This document shows, piece after piece, positions 1 to 9,164 of a stretch of 16,473 nucleotides of DNA. The notes beneath the pieces are model-generated. The model was given only the letters and a program-made list of their open reading frames with translations, was not told where the DNA came from and did no database searches. Within the stretch, counting starts at the first letter, position 1; each line of letters opens with the position of its first letter. The translations under genes were made by a program, and so were the position numbers. Source of the DNA: Ectocarpus siliculosus (lineage: Eukaryota > Sar > Phaeophyceae > Ectocarpales > Ectocarpaceae). The stretch covers positions 1,785,565 to 1,802,037 of the forward strand of contig FN649737.1 in the NCBI GenBank assembly GCA_000310025.1. Direction: 5' to 3'.

Positions 1-21
1 GAAACTTACAGACGGCAGTAG

Positions 22-222
22 GATCGTATCGAGACAGCCGGGGGAGGGGACCGTCTGGGGGAACGGATAGTTGACTTATTCGGTAGTCGTCCAGAAACTG
101 ACCTCGATGTGGGTGTTGTAGAATGGTGTGTACCATTTGAGGACTTGGTCAGTTTTGGGACTCCTGCGTTTGCAGTCGTAGTCCCCCGGCTAGTATTTGT
201 GGGGAGAGAGATGGATTTGTAA
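22..222 (+). CDS. Possible 3'-terminal exon of an unidentified gene
   Basis: An open stretch of 66 codons runs from just after a TAG at 19-21 to a TAA at 220-222. It has no ATG at its start, so it could only be an exon end; an AG at 20-21 could be an acceptor. The residues are protein-like (alternating hydrophobic and charged: RIVDLFGSRPETDLDVG, then EWCVPFEDLVSFG and a VVVPRLVFVG strand-like segment). A-rich sequence with AATAAA hexamers follows. I recognise no family. The opposite strand is also partly open (6-296), and the window edge cuts off any upstream exon, so this is weak. Confidence 0.25.
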   Translation, partial: DRIETAGGGDRLGERIVDLFGSRPETDLDVGVVEWCVPFEDLVSFGTPAFAVVVPRLVFVGREMDL

Positions 223-649
223 GAGTTGACGCCGGCCTTTGCAGCTAACGCGGCCGGAGAGACGATGAGCGTTTCGTGCGTCTCTCTCCCCAACACGTAG
301 CCTAGAAACCGAAGAAATAATGAAGCAATTCGAAAGAAAACAAAATAAAAGGAAGGTTTGTTCGTCGAAGCAGATAGAATAAACTGGTGTTTATTTTGTA
401 ACAGTCGAATTAGAATTTGGCTTCATTTTCTACCGGAAACCCAGGGTCACGGTGTTTGGAATTATTAGTCTATAGTTGGGGGTGTCATTCCGTGATCGAG
501 TCCACGCAGGGGCTGTAGCAAAGTCGGGTAACGTGTGACAGCTACAGAGCGCGTGAAGCAACGGAAGGACAGCAGCAGCCGCCTAACGCAGTAGCGGCGG
601 CAGTTTAGAAAATCCCGCCCTCCCATCCCTTTTCTTTCCAGCGCAGATA
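223..649. other. Non-coding stretch with 3'-UTR-like A-rich sequence
   Basis: No convincing coding sequence. AATAAA hexamers occur at 344-349 and 378-383 inside an A-rich patch, as expected for a + strand 3' end belonging to the exon-like stretch before it. The last 30 bases before element A's open frame are pyrimidine-rich and end in CAG (around 618-641), resembling a 3' splice acceptor. No LTR matching the one at 4043 was seen here, so the 5' end of element A is absent or displaced. Confidence 0.4.
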
Positions 650-2422
650 TTGGTGGTGAGTCATGGAATTACCTTGCTTGGTGGTCCTGATGGTGTGATG
701 ACTGTTTTCGACAGACATACTATTTTTCAGAGCTTCGATGGCATGCTATTTAAGACTGCGTATCGTCTTGAAGATGAATCTGTTGGTTCGGTGTTAACTG
801 CCCTCACTCCTTCAAACCCCAAGCATGAATCTAAGATGGATGTGAACGAGTTTCGTAACATTTATGCTCATTCGCATGAGGGATTGCTTCGTACAACTGC
901 AAAGCGACTAGGTATCGAGTTGACCGGTAAAATGCATGCTTGTACGGGATGTTCGATGTCGAAGGCATTCAAGAAAGGGATTGCTCATGAAACAAAATGC
1001 AGATCAGACAAAAAGTTGGGCAGAGTTTTTGTTGACCTGGGAGGGCGGAAGGACGTTGCGTCCGTAGGGGGTAAACATTACCCCATGATAGTGAAGGATG
1101 ATTTCACAAGACGCACATGGATGTATTTCCTGAAAAGTAAATCAGACGCTGCGAGTGCTTTCCGGAGTTTCCTTGCAAGTGTGCGTGCTGATGGTATCCC
1201 ATCATTGGTTGAGATTGTTAGATCTGACAATGGGGGGGAGTTTTTCGGAGGAGAATTTGCGTCCGTGTGCAACGAGCTCTTGATTAAGCAAGAGTTCACC
1301 CCGGCTTACAGTCCCCAATACAACGGTGTTGCAGAGCGTGGTTTGGGATTGATTGAGGCGGCGGCAATGGCTGCTCGTATTCAGGCAAAATTTTTGTTTG
1401 GGCATGTGCAATTACCAAAGACTGATAGACTATGGGCTGAGGCGATGCATTGGGCTTGCGAAGCAATTAACCACACAGCTTGTTCCGCTAACCCCGACAG
1501 TAAGTCACCGTATGAGATGTGGCATGGTGAAGCTAGTCATGCTAGACCGTATCCGTTTTTGAAACCGGCGTACTGTAGGTGGCAGCGTCCGTCTAAGCTG
1601 CTACCGAAGGGTGAGGCTTGCTTTTATGTCGGTCCTTCGAGAGACCACCCGCGTGACTGTCATAGAGTACTTACGAGGGCTGGAACTACTCAGGAAACGA
1701 GGAATGTGACATGGGAAGCGTTGCCGTCACAGCTCCCTCCACCGCAACCGTCTCTCTTGCCGATAGAGGTTGCAGAGCAGGGAGGGGAGGAACGTGACGA
1801 CGATATAGAAGCTGAGGTATGGCCGCTTTTAGGGAGAGGAGTTCCCCACATTCTTTTGCGACGTGATATCTCTGGTGGAACAATCGATGAGGTTGGCAGT
1901 GTTGATGCAGGCAGTGTAGGTCAACCCCCCTCTATGCCATCTTCGCCCGCGATTAATTCCCCTAGTAGCGCAGCTCCCCCTGTGTCTTCTCCAGCAGACG
2001 AGTTCTCCGATGAGGGAGGGCAGGGAGGGCCGGAGACAGGGCAGACAGAATCGGCGGGTCCGGGAGGGCAGGAGGTAGAGTCGGAGAGTCAGGAAGGTTT
2101 GGATGAAGAGTTGGTTGAGCCGGGAGGGCAGGAGGTACAATCGGAGGCATTTCCCCCTGCTACGCACGTACCATCCAATCGTCGTGCGCGGCATGAGCTT
2201 GCTAGTTACAACACTGCTATGAATGAGAATGTTGAGGTCAGAGAAGGCAGAACCCGTGCGGAAACTCGGGCAGTAAATCAGCAGAGCGTACCCGGCCTCA
2301 TGGCCACTCTAGGACCCATCTCCGCATCAGAAATAATATTGGCACTCTTAGTCGAACAGAGAGCATCTGATGCAATGGAATTGCCGAAAGTACTAATTAG
2401 ATGTAGAGTCAGAACCGGGTAG
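650..2422 (+). pseudogene. pol: Element A: gag-pre-integrase and integrase region of copia pol
   Basis: This part of the polyprotein inserts the cDNA into the host genome. Numbering from 650, residues about 72-101 form the HHCC zinc-binding region (H74, H76, C98, C101). The integrase core has the catalytic triad D129 (FVDLGG), D193 (RSDNGGEF) and E229 (NGVAER), with 35 residues between the second Asp and the Glu, as is classic. A Pro/Ser/Gly/Glu-rich linker with repeated PGGQEVxSE segments follows (about 400-520). The frame opens with a TTG and the first ATG is at 698, so the true start lies in lost upstream sequence; the first 40 residues resemble the tail of a copia protease domain. The frame is lost near 2395-2422, and the RT-proximal linker continues in another frame from about 2409. 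Confidence 0.85.
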
Positions 2423-3238
2423 CTATCAAGAAGCCCGCCAATCAAAGTATTCCACGATTTGGGACGAAGCCATGTCTGTAGAATTTGAAGGCTTGTTAAG
2501 AGCAGGAACGTTTGCGTTAGCAGTAAAGGCTCCGATAGGCTGTAACGTGATAGATGCTAGATGGGTCTACAAATGGAAAGCAGATGAAACAGGCAAGATA
2601 GTGAAGGCCAAGGCTAGGCTTGTAGCGAAGGGCTTCAAGCAGAAGCATGGTGTGGATTATCTTGAGACTTTCTCGCCTACTGCAAATGCTGCATCGATTC
2701 GTTTGTTGGTAGCATTGGCGTGCAAGTATGATTTGGAATTTCTTCACTTTAACATTGAGCAAGCGTTTGTTCAGTCGGAATTGGATCACGAGGTGTTCAT
2801 GAAGTTGCCTCCTGGCTGTGAGTCGATGACAGGAAAGGTAGTCCGTTTAGACAAGAGTTTGGACTGAGACAGGCATCTAGAACATTTCACAAGAGACTTG
2901 TGTCGGACCTGAAGAGGATTGGTTTCGAACAGTCTCTGTCTGACCCCTGCGTTCTTCGTTTCATGATGGGAGACGAGGTGTTGGGTATGATTGCGATTCA
3001 TGTGGATGACATTCTGTATGCAGGAATTGAGAGGCTTGCCAAGATGGTTGTGGAACCGCTAGGTGACTCTCCCCCCACGAAGAATTTGGGCGAGGTCAAG
3101 TTCTTTCTTGGTTGCGCATTCGTTCGCGACCGCAAGGCTGGTACGATTGAGATGTCTCAAGAGAGTTACATCAGGAGTGTTCTCGAGAGATTCAATGTTT
3201 GTCGCACCAGCTCGATCCCTGCTTCCCCTGTTAAGTGA
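2409..3238 (+). pseudogene. pol: Element A: reverse transcriptase (RVT_2), frameshifted and catalytically altered
   Basis: Copia reverse transcriptase copies the element RNA into cDNA. Two overlapping frames carry the domain: up to 2867 (DARWVYKWK, KARLVAKGFKQKHGVDY, ETFSPT) and about 2870-3238 (SDPCVLRF, IAIHVDDILYAG, GEVKFFLG). The break near 2860 falls inside the usual KSLYGLRQ motif and looks like a loss of about four bases. The VDD catalytic pair is intact at 3005-3010. The first catalytic Asp, expected in the motif before AF, is Asn instead (AAC at 2751-2753, FNIEQAF). A second frame break near 3232 separates it from RNase H. The enzyme is therefore dead by frame and by active site. Confidence 0.88.
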
Positions 3239-3959
3239 TTACAGGTCCGTGATGGAGGATGAGGCGGCAGGGGATGTGCCGTTCCGAGAGGTGGTGGGGA
3301 GCCTGATGTGGATCGCCAACCAGACAAGGCCCGACATCTCAAATGCTGTGTGGGCGGTGGCGAGGCACTCTCACGAGCCAAAGAAGAGCCACTGGAAGGC
3401 GGCCCAGAAGATTCTGAATTATCTTCTGGAGACGGCACATCTAACTTTGAAGTACAAGCAGGACACTATGGTAGACGTAGGCACGTTGGTGTACGTAGAC
3501 GCAGACTTCGCCAGTAAGGCCACTGACCGTAGATCAGTTTCGGGAGCACTAGTTCTTGTAGCTGACTGTCTTGTTGCTTGGATTTCTAGGACGCAGAAAT
3601 GTGTCACACTTTCAACAACTGAAGCAGAGTATGTTGCGATGGGTGACGGTGTGAAAGAGGCTCTGTTTGTCAATGGAATGCTCGAGTTCTTGAGGCCTAG
3701 TGAGAAGCTTGGTAAGATCCAGGTACGCGAGGATAACGAGGGTGCGATTGCACTTGCTGAGAATCCACTTAGTTCGTGTAACAGTAAGCACATTGACGTG
3801 AGGCACCATTTCCTTAGGAATTTGACAGAAGAGGGAGTGTTGGAAATCAGTCATGTCGCTAGCGAAAGACAGCATGCGGACATCCTGACGAAGGCGCTGC
3901 CGAGAGATCTTTTTGAAGTTCATCGTAATTTTGCTCTAGGCTCGAGATCTGAGAAGTAG
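3237..3959 (+). pseudogene. pol: Element A: connection and RNase H domain of copia pol
   Basis: RNase H degrades the RNA of the RNA:DNA hybrid during cDNA synthesis. After the connection segment (FREVVGSLMWIANQTRPDI) the domain shows YVDADFAS (first Asp near 3498), LSTTEAEYVA (Glu near 3621), EDNEGAIAL and KHIDVRHHFLR. It ends with the conserved ADILTKAL shortly before a TAG at 3957-3959. All expected acidic residues are present and the frame is uninterrupted to the stop. It is in a different frame from the RT immediately before it, so it is part of a pseudogene rather than a free gene. Confidence 0.9.
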
Positions 3960-4033
3960 AGGTCTGAGTCGTGTTTTATTTTGGCTTGTTGTTTTTCTGT
4001 TATATATTTGATCTGGCCGAAGACAACAGCCCC

Positions 4034-4042
4034 AAGGGAGGG
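4034..4042 (+). other. Polypurine tract of element A
   Basis: The purine run AAGGGAGGG directly precedes the TGTTCG start of the 3' LTR, the position where plus-strand DNA synthesis is primed in LTR retrotransposons. It lies 75 bases after the RNase H stop. Confidence 0.8.
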
Positions 4043-4475
4043 TGTTCGTGATAGTTGCTGCTGTGTGTGTCGACAGAGTAACGTAGCACAATATGATTGG
4101 ACAGTTTGAATTGAGGGACTGTCGATGTTGCAGATCGCTGAGTAGCCACATATTATCAGAACAGCAAGGAACGTTCTGTAGGAATGCTCCTCGTGGATGG
4201 TGCATTTCCCCGAGTGTATTCTTTATGGATAGTGCATCAACCAGAGGATTCATGGTACGTTGTGAAGTACGTTGGCCCCTGTTGAGTCGTTGTGTTCCGA
4301 TATTATTGTGTTCCGATATTGTGTTCTGCTTTCGTCCGTTGGTCGAGCGACGGGTGGTGCTGCGGCGCTGCGGTGCTCGCCCCACCCTTGCTCACTCCAC
4401 CTTTTGACCTGTTCTCCTGATCCAAGGTCTCATCAATACAACATCTTTTCCCCAGAAGCCACGAGTTTACCAACA
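4043..4475 (+). repeat. 3' LTR of element A
   Basis: The LTR begins TGTTCGTGAT right after the polypurine tract and is taken to end in ACCAACA at 4475, giving TGTT...AACA inverted ends and 433 bp. Element B's integrase reading frame resumes on the next base, which supports this end. An alternative end at 4443 (ATACAACA) would leave 32 unexplained bases. It contains a short direct repeat of TGTTCCGATATT at about 4294-4325. No 5' partner is in the window, so the boundary rests on the ends and the flanks. Confidence 0.7.
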
Positions 4476-7024
4476 AGTACTCGATCGCGATCCCCATGCT
4501 GGCACAGAACTCCTTGAAGTCGCCGCTGGTCCAGAGGGCGTCACAGTCGCCCCGGACGCACTTGATCGCGGTGCCAGCCTTGTGGGCGGCGTCCACGACC
4601 ATGCGCTTGAAGATCGCCAACGCCTCCGACTTCCGCCGCATGGCATAGCAGACGATCCAGCCCGTGGCGGCGTCCACACCGAAGAGCATGTAGTGGTTGC
4701 CGCCGATGGTCGCCGTGTACCCGCCGCACATGTCGATGTGGAACATGTCGTTCGGCGCCCTCTTGCCGCGGTATCCGCCCCCCTGCTTCGGCACCGGTGC
4801 CCTCGTCCCCCGCGCCGGCAAGCACCACCGGCAGCTGTCCATCGTGCCCGTGAGGGTGATTCCGTGTTGTTTTGCGGATAACCTCAAGATTGGTTCGGAC
4901 AAGTGGCCGGCACGGTTGTGGAACGTGTTAATATCCATAACCTTTGTTGCATTGCCGACATGGAAAGGCGTCTTACCCGGACCCAACACAGCCAAAGCAC
5001 GGTCACACTCAGCACTCTCCCAAACATCTATCATCCTGGCAGAGGATTCTGCCGAAACATCCGTCACGCGGGGGGGTTCAAAATCCGAATCCAGAAGGCA
5101 AGTCAACACTTCAGATCTCTGGGCATGCGTAAAGATGTTCAACATGCAGGAATGGGCCCATTCTCTCGAGGGGTCACTACTCTCGGCAGTAGAGGCCGGC
5201 TTCACCAGAAAACTCTCACGCGCAACATTCACTTGAGACACATCTTTGTGGGGAAGGCGGGAGGCGAAAAGGGAGTCACTTGACACGCCACGGATGAATC
5301 GTAGTTTACCGTGCACCAGTTGAGTTCCGCTAGGGTTTATCCGGACCTCATGCTTGTGCGAAACTTTCCAAACCGAAAAAAGATTGAATCCACACCCGGG
5401 CCCAAACAAAACTTCTGGCACGGTAATGTCTATGTCTTCCTGTTTGCCGTCGGCTCCGATTTGGTAGAACCGAAGGTCTAAGCTTCCTACAGCTGCAACC
5501 TTGATGAGAGCCGAGTCTCCAATTTGAATAAATTGTTCATCCTGGCCCAAGTGGCGAATGTCGTACATGTGATCTATCTGGTTCGAAATCATCGCGCTCG
5601 CTCCAGAATCGGCCTGCCACTGCTCGCTACCCTTCGGATTCGGCATGTACGGTTGGCATAGAAAAGCTTTGTCTACTGTGGGACGCTTGGTGACACGAGC
5701 TACAATTAGCATTCCAGATACATCAGAGGCAGCAGGCGCAATCTTATCAGGCTCAGCAGTCGCGATCACAGCAGGCATAGAAGGCACCCTCACTTCATGG
5801 ACAGCATGCATTATCCCATCAGACTCAGCACTCACATTCACGTCAGGCACAGCAGGCACAATCGCATCAGGCTCATGAAAATCGGTCTCCTTCTCATAAT
5901 TCTCGAACATCGCAGACAGGCTCGGAGAAGCAGCCCTATGCAAATCTTGCTCAGAAAAACAGTGATTCCTCTCGTGACTCGCAAGCATTTCAGGGTCAAC
6001 ACCGGGTACAGCAGGTACGAACACGTCAGACGCCTTAAAACCAAACTCCGACTCAAGAAAAGAATCAAACTTGCCTCGAGGGCACACACTTCGTGCCATG
6101 AAGAGACGAAGAGGGGCGTCGCCAGCAGGAGGTAGAACGTCGCCTGGATCTGGATCTGGAGAGGAGGAGGAAGAGGTCGCCTGAGGCACGCCGTGGTACT
6201 GCTGCTGCTGCTGCTGCTCAAAACTCGCCTGCTGCTGCGGGAAGGGCGCCGGCTGCTCCGAGGCGTAGAAGGCCTCGTTGTAGACTCTCGGCTGATACGC
6301 GTCAGGACCTGCAGCAGAAGGGCAGTATGGTACGTTAGCCTCCTGCAGCTGGTGCGGCCCGCCGTCTTCGGAAAAATAGCCGAAGCCAAATCCCCCGCCG
6401 GCGTTGCCGTAGGAACCGCCGCTGTGGTTCCCCCCGTGAGCCGCGAGCCCATACCCGTATCCCGCCTCGGAAGGTGATGGGGCCCAGCTTGGCGTGGGTG
6501 CCGGCCCCAACTTTTGCTGCCATCCCGAGCTGCTTTCGCCACCGAACGAATCTCCGCCCCCGATGGCCAGGTGAGCCGGAAAAAAGGGCCGCGGGACGCT
6601 GGCAAGCTGCCCTGCAGGTACGTTGGCCGGCGGGAAATTGCCCCCGCGGCCGCCGCCTTGCCCACGGCTGTCGTAGGGGCGAGGCCCGTAGCCGCCGTAG
6701 CCCCGCCCCCCAGCGTTGCGCCCCTGCATCCGCCCCCCAGCTCCGGGTCCTGGCCCACGTGGCGGCCCCTGAGGCGCAGGAGGGTGGCCCTGACTCCAGC
6801 CCGCACCGTTTTGGAATTGGTACGACTGCTGTACTGATGGACCACCAACCCGCCCCAGGTTCTGCGATCCGCCTCGTGGATGAGCGGCCGCCTCGGCGTC
6901 CCTCCTGTCGCTCAAGTACGCGCTGATCTCGTTGTAATTCGCCAGGAACTCGCTGCGCAACTTGTGACAGTCAGCGGTCGCGTGCGAGCTGTTGGGCCCG
7001 TGGTACTGGCAGATGTACGGTCCC

Positions 7025-7057
<33 letters not shown>

Positions 7058-7374
7058 GGTGGCTGCATCGACGCCTGTGGCTGCTGCTGCTGCTGCTGCT
7101 GCGGTCCGCCGTGACCCATGCCGACAACGGCTGGTCTCCTCTGCCCGCCGCCCCGGCCCATGCCGGCAGCGACGAGGGCGTGCCTCGTCTCCTCTCCTCT
7201 CTCTCCAGACCTCCACTCGTACCTCTGCTCGTGCTCAGCCGTCCTCAACGCCTCCTGCATTTGTGCACTCGACAACATGGGGTGAAACAGGACACGCTCT
7301 TTAATTTTCTCAAATTCTGGCAAAAAACCCCGAGCGATGTGCTTGGCACATGGACACTTCAGCACGATTATCAC
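4476..7374 (-). pseudogene. pol: Element B: gag C-terminus, protease and truncated integrase
   Basis: This continuous frame follows gag after a +1 shift. In order: a long Gly/Gln/Pro-rich gag region with CAG-encoded Gln runs (10 codons at 7027-7056, 7 at 7081-7101); a variant zinc knuckle C-x2-H-x5-H-x4-C at 6967-7011 (CQYHGPNSSHATADC); an Asp protease with its DSGA motif (Asp codon 5608-5610) and a GFNLFSVWKVS segment; the HHCC gag-pre-integrase region (about 4810-4945, CRWC); and the integrase core with its first Asp in FHIDMCGGY (near 4732) and second in VRGDCDALW (near 4545). The frame runs on to 4303 but beyond IEY it only translates element A's LTR, so the third catalytic residue (Glu) is missing. 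Truncation by insertion makes this a pseudogene here. Confidence 0.85.
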
Positions 7375-8086
7375 CGTATGACACCAGTCTCATCCAAAGC
7401 GCCTTAGCTCTACTTTCTCCATTCCTCTGACACAGCACATTCCACTGATCATCAAACGTCTGCCTCTCCTCGTTTTTACTGCGTCGGTAGTAGTCCAAGA
7501 AAATTTGTACCCTGCTTGCGGACTCTGCTCCGCTGCGAGCAATTGCCCTTGATTGAATAGATTGTGCCGTGATCTTCGACAGCATGAAAATCCATACCTT
7601 CCTAGACTGCTTTACTCTCTCCTCACCAAACGAACGTTTCATCCAATCCACATTCACTTGAGCTGCAGCTACAGGAATCTCTGGGCCTCTCATTGCGTCA
7701 ACCACTCCCTCGTTCTCCATCCACGCTTCAAACGCACTCGTGAAAATCCGCAACGCAAACTCCATCGATCGATTTTTGAGGAAATCATCACTCCAAACAG
7801 GGACCTCGACTTTCTCCCGCTGTTTCAACTCTACTGTCTGGGCGCTAGACGTGCCTGAATGGGCACGATGCCCCTGGTCCTGGGAGTTTGCCGTGAAAGC
7901 ATGCTTGAGAAGGTCGACCAGCTGACGCATCGAGTCTTGCTGATCTCCCCCCGCCGCCGCTCTCCCTCCCAGATTGTCTTGTTCTTCTGCATGTAGAAAT
8001 GTGTAGTCGAGGTGCCCTGTACCCAAGGGTCGTGTCTGCAGGCGGTTAAGCCTGTGTGTAGTCGTCGAGACTGAAGTTGGTATCAT
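7310..8086 (-). CDS. gag: Element B: gag N-terminal region
   Basis: Gag forms the cytoplasmic particle that packages the element RNA. The first ATG in frame is at 8086 (MIPTSVSTTTHRLNR); the frame is open 14 codons further to 8128, where it has only a GTG, with TAG beyond. Helical, charged segments such as QQDSMRQLVDLLKHAF and RSKNEERQTFDDQWNVL are typical of gag. The frame closes at 7310 but the continuation (ARGFLPEFEKIKERVL) lies in the +1 frame from 7374, overlapping by 65 bases. This is either a programmed shift or an indel. The first 33 codons are duplicated at 12098-12194. Confidence 0.75.
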   Translation of the reverse strand: MIPTSVSTTTHRLNRLQTRPLGTGHLDYTFLHAEEQDNLGGRAAAGGDQQDSMRQLVDLLKHAFTANSQDQGHRAHSGTSSAQTVELKQREKVEVPVWSDDFLKNRSMEFALRIFTSAFEAWMENEGVVDAMRGPEIPVAAAQVNVDWMKRSFGEERVKQSRKVWIFMLSKITAQSIQSRAIARSGAESASRVQIFLDYYRRSKNEERQTFDDQWNVLCQRNGESRAKALWMRLVSYGDNRAEVSMCQAHRSGFFARI

Positions 8087-8132
8087 TGTTGCCTCAATGG
8101 GACTTTCATTATTGCCTGTCGGTGGCACCGGA

Positions 8133-8157
8133 GCCTAGCTCAGTTGCAGAGGTGAGA
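8133..8157 (+). other. Candidate primer-binding region beside the LTR (tRNA D-arm-like)
   Basis: On the strand that would match the primer, the bases next to the LTR read CCTAGCTCAGTTGCAGAG then GTGAGA. This resembles the D-arm/A-box of a tRNA (TAGCTCAGTTGG..AGAG) with one base missing, and it runs in the sense needed for its 3' end to prime into the LTR. The same sequence recurs at 12241-12265. A rival site at about 8229-8243 (AATCCTCTGCT, then CAACCA) resembles the 3' end of initiator tRNA-Met with two extra bases. Which one is used cannot be settled from this window. Confidence 0.35.
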
Positions 8158-8403
8158 TGTTGAGGGATAGTTGGGGAGGGAACCCGGTGGGGCTCGCAAC
8201 ACCTCGTGATCTCGCTACAATTACAATCCTCTGCTCAACCATCAATTCATTCGTGAGTTCCTCGCTAGAACTCGTCATACATTTTACGTTTTACCAAACG
8301 TCACATATCACACCGCATGTACGTATCATTGCATACAGCAATCATACAGCTGCATCTATTCTACTACACACATCCTACAGCAGTGATGCGCTGTATTTCA
8401 ACA
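8158..8403 (-). repeat. LTR of element B family, shared between two tandem units
   Basis: The 246-bp segment has six-base inverted ends, TGTTGA at 8158 and TCAACA at 8403. It is identical by eye to 12266-12511. On its left lie a leader and gag (5' LTR role for the left unit). On its right, read on the - strand, lies the purine-rich ATGGGGGCG expected just before a 3' LTR. The right boundary is firm because similarity to the other copy stops there. The left boundary is less certain because the repeat continues into the leader. Confidence 0.7.
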
Positions 8404-8412
8404 CGCCCCCAT
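8404..8412 (-). other. Polypurine-like tract before the shared LTR
   Basis: On the - strand ATGGGGGCG directly precedes the TGTTGAAATA start of the LTR. A very similar stretch (ATTATGGGGGCG then TGTGT) lies about 120 bases upstream at 8524-8537. The copy of this LTR at 12511 has no such tract, as expected for a true 5' LTR. Confidence 0.55.
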
Positions 8413-9164
8413 GATGGATGCAATGTTACGTGCACTTCAACAACCCCAGTGATTTTCTAAATCTACTGCATAAATCCTGCAAGTCTTTTACGCACCTACT
8501 TCAATTCAGTACTCTTACATTACACACGCCCCCATAATTTGTATAACGGTACGCGCGTTACTCATGCTTCAACAACTGCCTGTTCAGCTGCTATCCTGCT
8601 CCAAAAAATAATCGTCCTTATTTTCTTCTCCTTATCTTCTTATTCTCTCCCCGCATTCAGTGAACAAAGATCAGAATTTCGTCCCCAAGTTTGCTCAACT
8701 AAAAAACAACTGCGTTTAACTGTTTCTACAATAGTGAAATACATTGACTACGGTTGAATGACCATAGTAAACCTTTCATTCGTCGCATACTACTGTACCT
8801 CAACGCTCTTAGCACGTACGTAAGCACATACCTCTATCACAGCATTTCTCTTTCATCTGGCCAATTATTTTACCTTACCAGAATCACACCTCATACGAAG
8901 TATCACATACACCTATTCGTAAAACCGTTCATTCTTCTATGTAGACAGAATGACCGTGAAGCACACATCATGTCTGTGATGTCCATGCCCGGGATTCACT
9001 ATACTTTCACAAAATTCACTCTTCTCTACGTTACTGATGTTCGGTATAACTATTTCATACGTCATTACTTTCCTTCTCATCCCGTCTCCTCCTCCAGTGT
9101 AGCAATTAAGCCGTTGTTGTGTCTCCAGACGTCTTCGATGATGACGCTGTTGTTATTGTTGTTG

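Larger units (their letters stand above)
587..4475 (+). mobile_element. Ty1/copia retrotransposon A, 5'-truncated and decayed
   Basis: The domain order is copia-type: gag-pre-integrase zinc region, integrase, reverse transcriptase, RNase H, polypurine tract, 3' LTR. Integrase preceding RT identifies Ty1/copia rather than Ty3/gypsy. Gag and the protease active site are missing: the frame opens at 587 with no recognisable gag or DSG motif in the preceding bases. The 3' end is well preserved, and its LTR abuts element B's integrase directly, showing insertion of A into B in the opposite orientation. Three frame breaks and a lost catalytic residue mean it cannot be autonomous. Confidence 0.85.
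4476..8403 (-). mobile_element. Ty1/copia retrotransposon B, left unit, interrupted by element A
   Basis: Read on the - strand from right to left: 5' LTR (8403-8158), a leader of about 70 nt, gag (first ATG 8086), zinc knuckle, protease, gag-pre-integrase and the first two thirds of the integrase core. The integrase ends at the position matching the start of the usual EYSPP motif, where A's LTR begins. RT, RNase H and a 3' LTR of this unit are not in the window. Its LTR and leader are 99.5% identical by eye to the copy at 12098-12512. Confidence 0.82.
7990..8404. repeat. Direct repeat copy 1 (LTR + leader + gag start)
   Basis: These 415 bases match 12098-12512 at a constant offset of 4108, with two differences seen (8070 A versus 12178 G; 8119 T versus 12227 C) and no indels. 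The match covers the LTR, the leader and 33 gag codons, then stops abruptly inside gag. Confidence 0.95.

Noticed and set aside
5579-5590. B-box-like GGTTCGAAATC
   Set aside because: It lies inside the protease coding region of element B with no A-box at the right distance.
7020-7105. CTG repeat tracts read as Leu-rich frames on the + strand
   Set aside because: They are antisense to the gag Gln runs, which lie in a recognised polyprotein.
8229-8246. Primer-binding-like TGGTTGAGCAGAGGATTG on the - strand, resembling the complement of initiator tRNA-Met
   Set aside because: It has two extra bases relative to the common initiator sequence and would leave about 12 bases to the nearest CA end. 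The TGTTGA/TCAACA ends favour an LTR that includes it. Kept only as a rival site.
8157-8414. 85-codon + strand frame repeated at 12265
   Set aside because: It is identical in both copies only because it lies in the duplicated LTR, antisense to gag.
8722-8730. GTTTCTACA, inverted match to TGTAGAAAC at about 12766, considered as LTR ends of a third element
   Set aside because: No polypurine tract is adjacent and no longer similarity exists; a nine-base match is within chance for this length.
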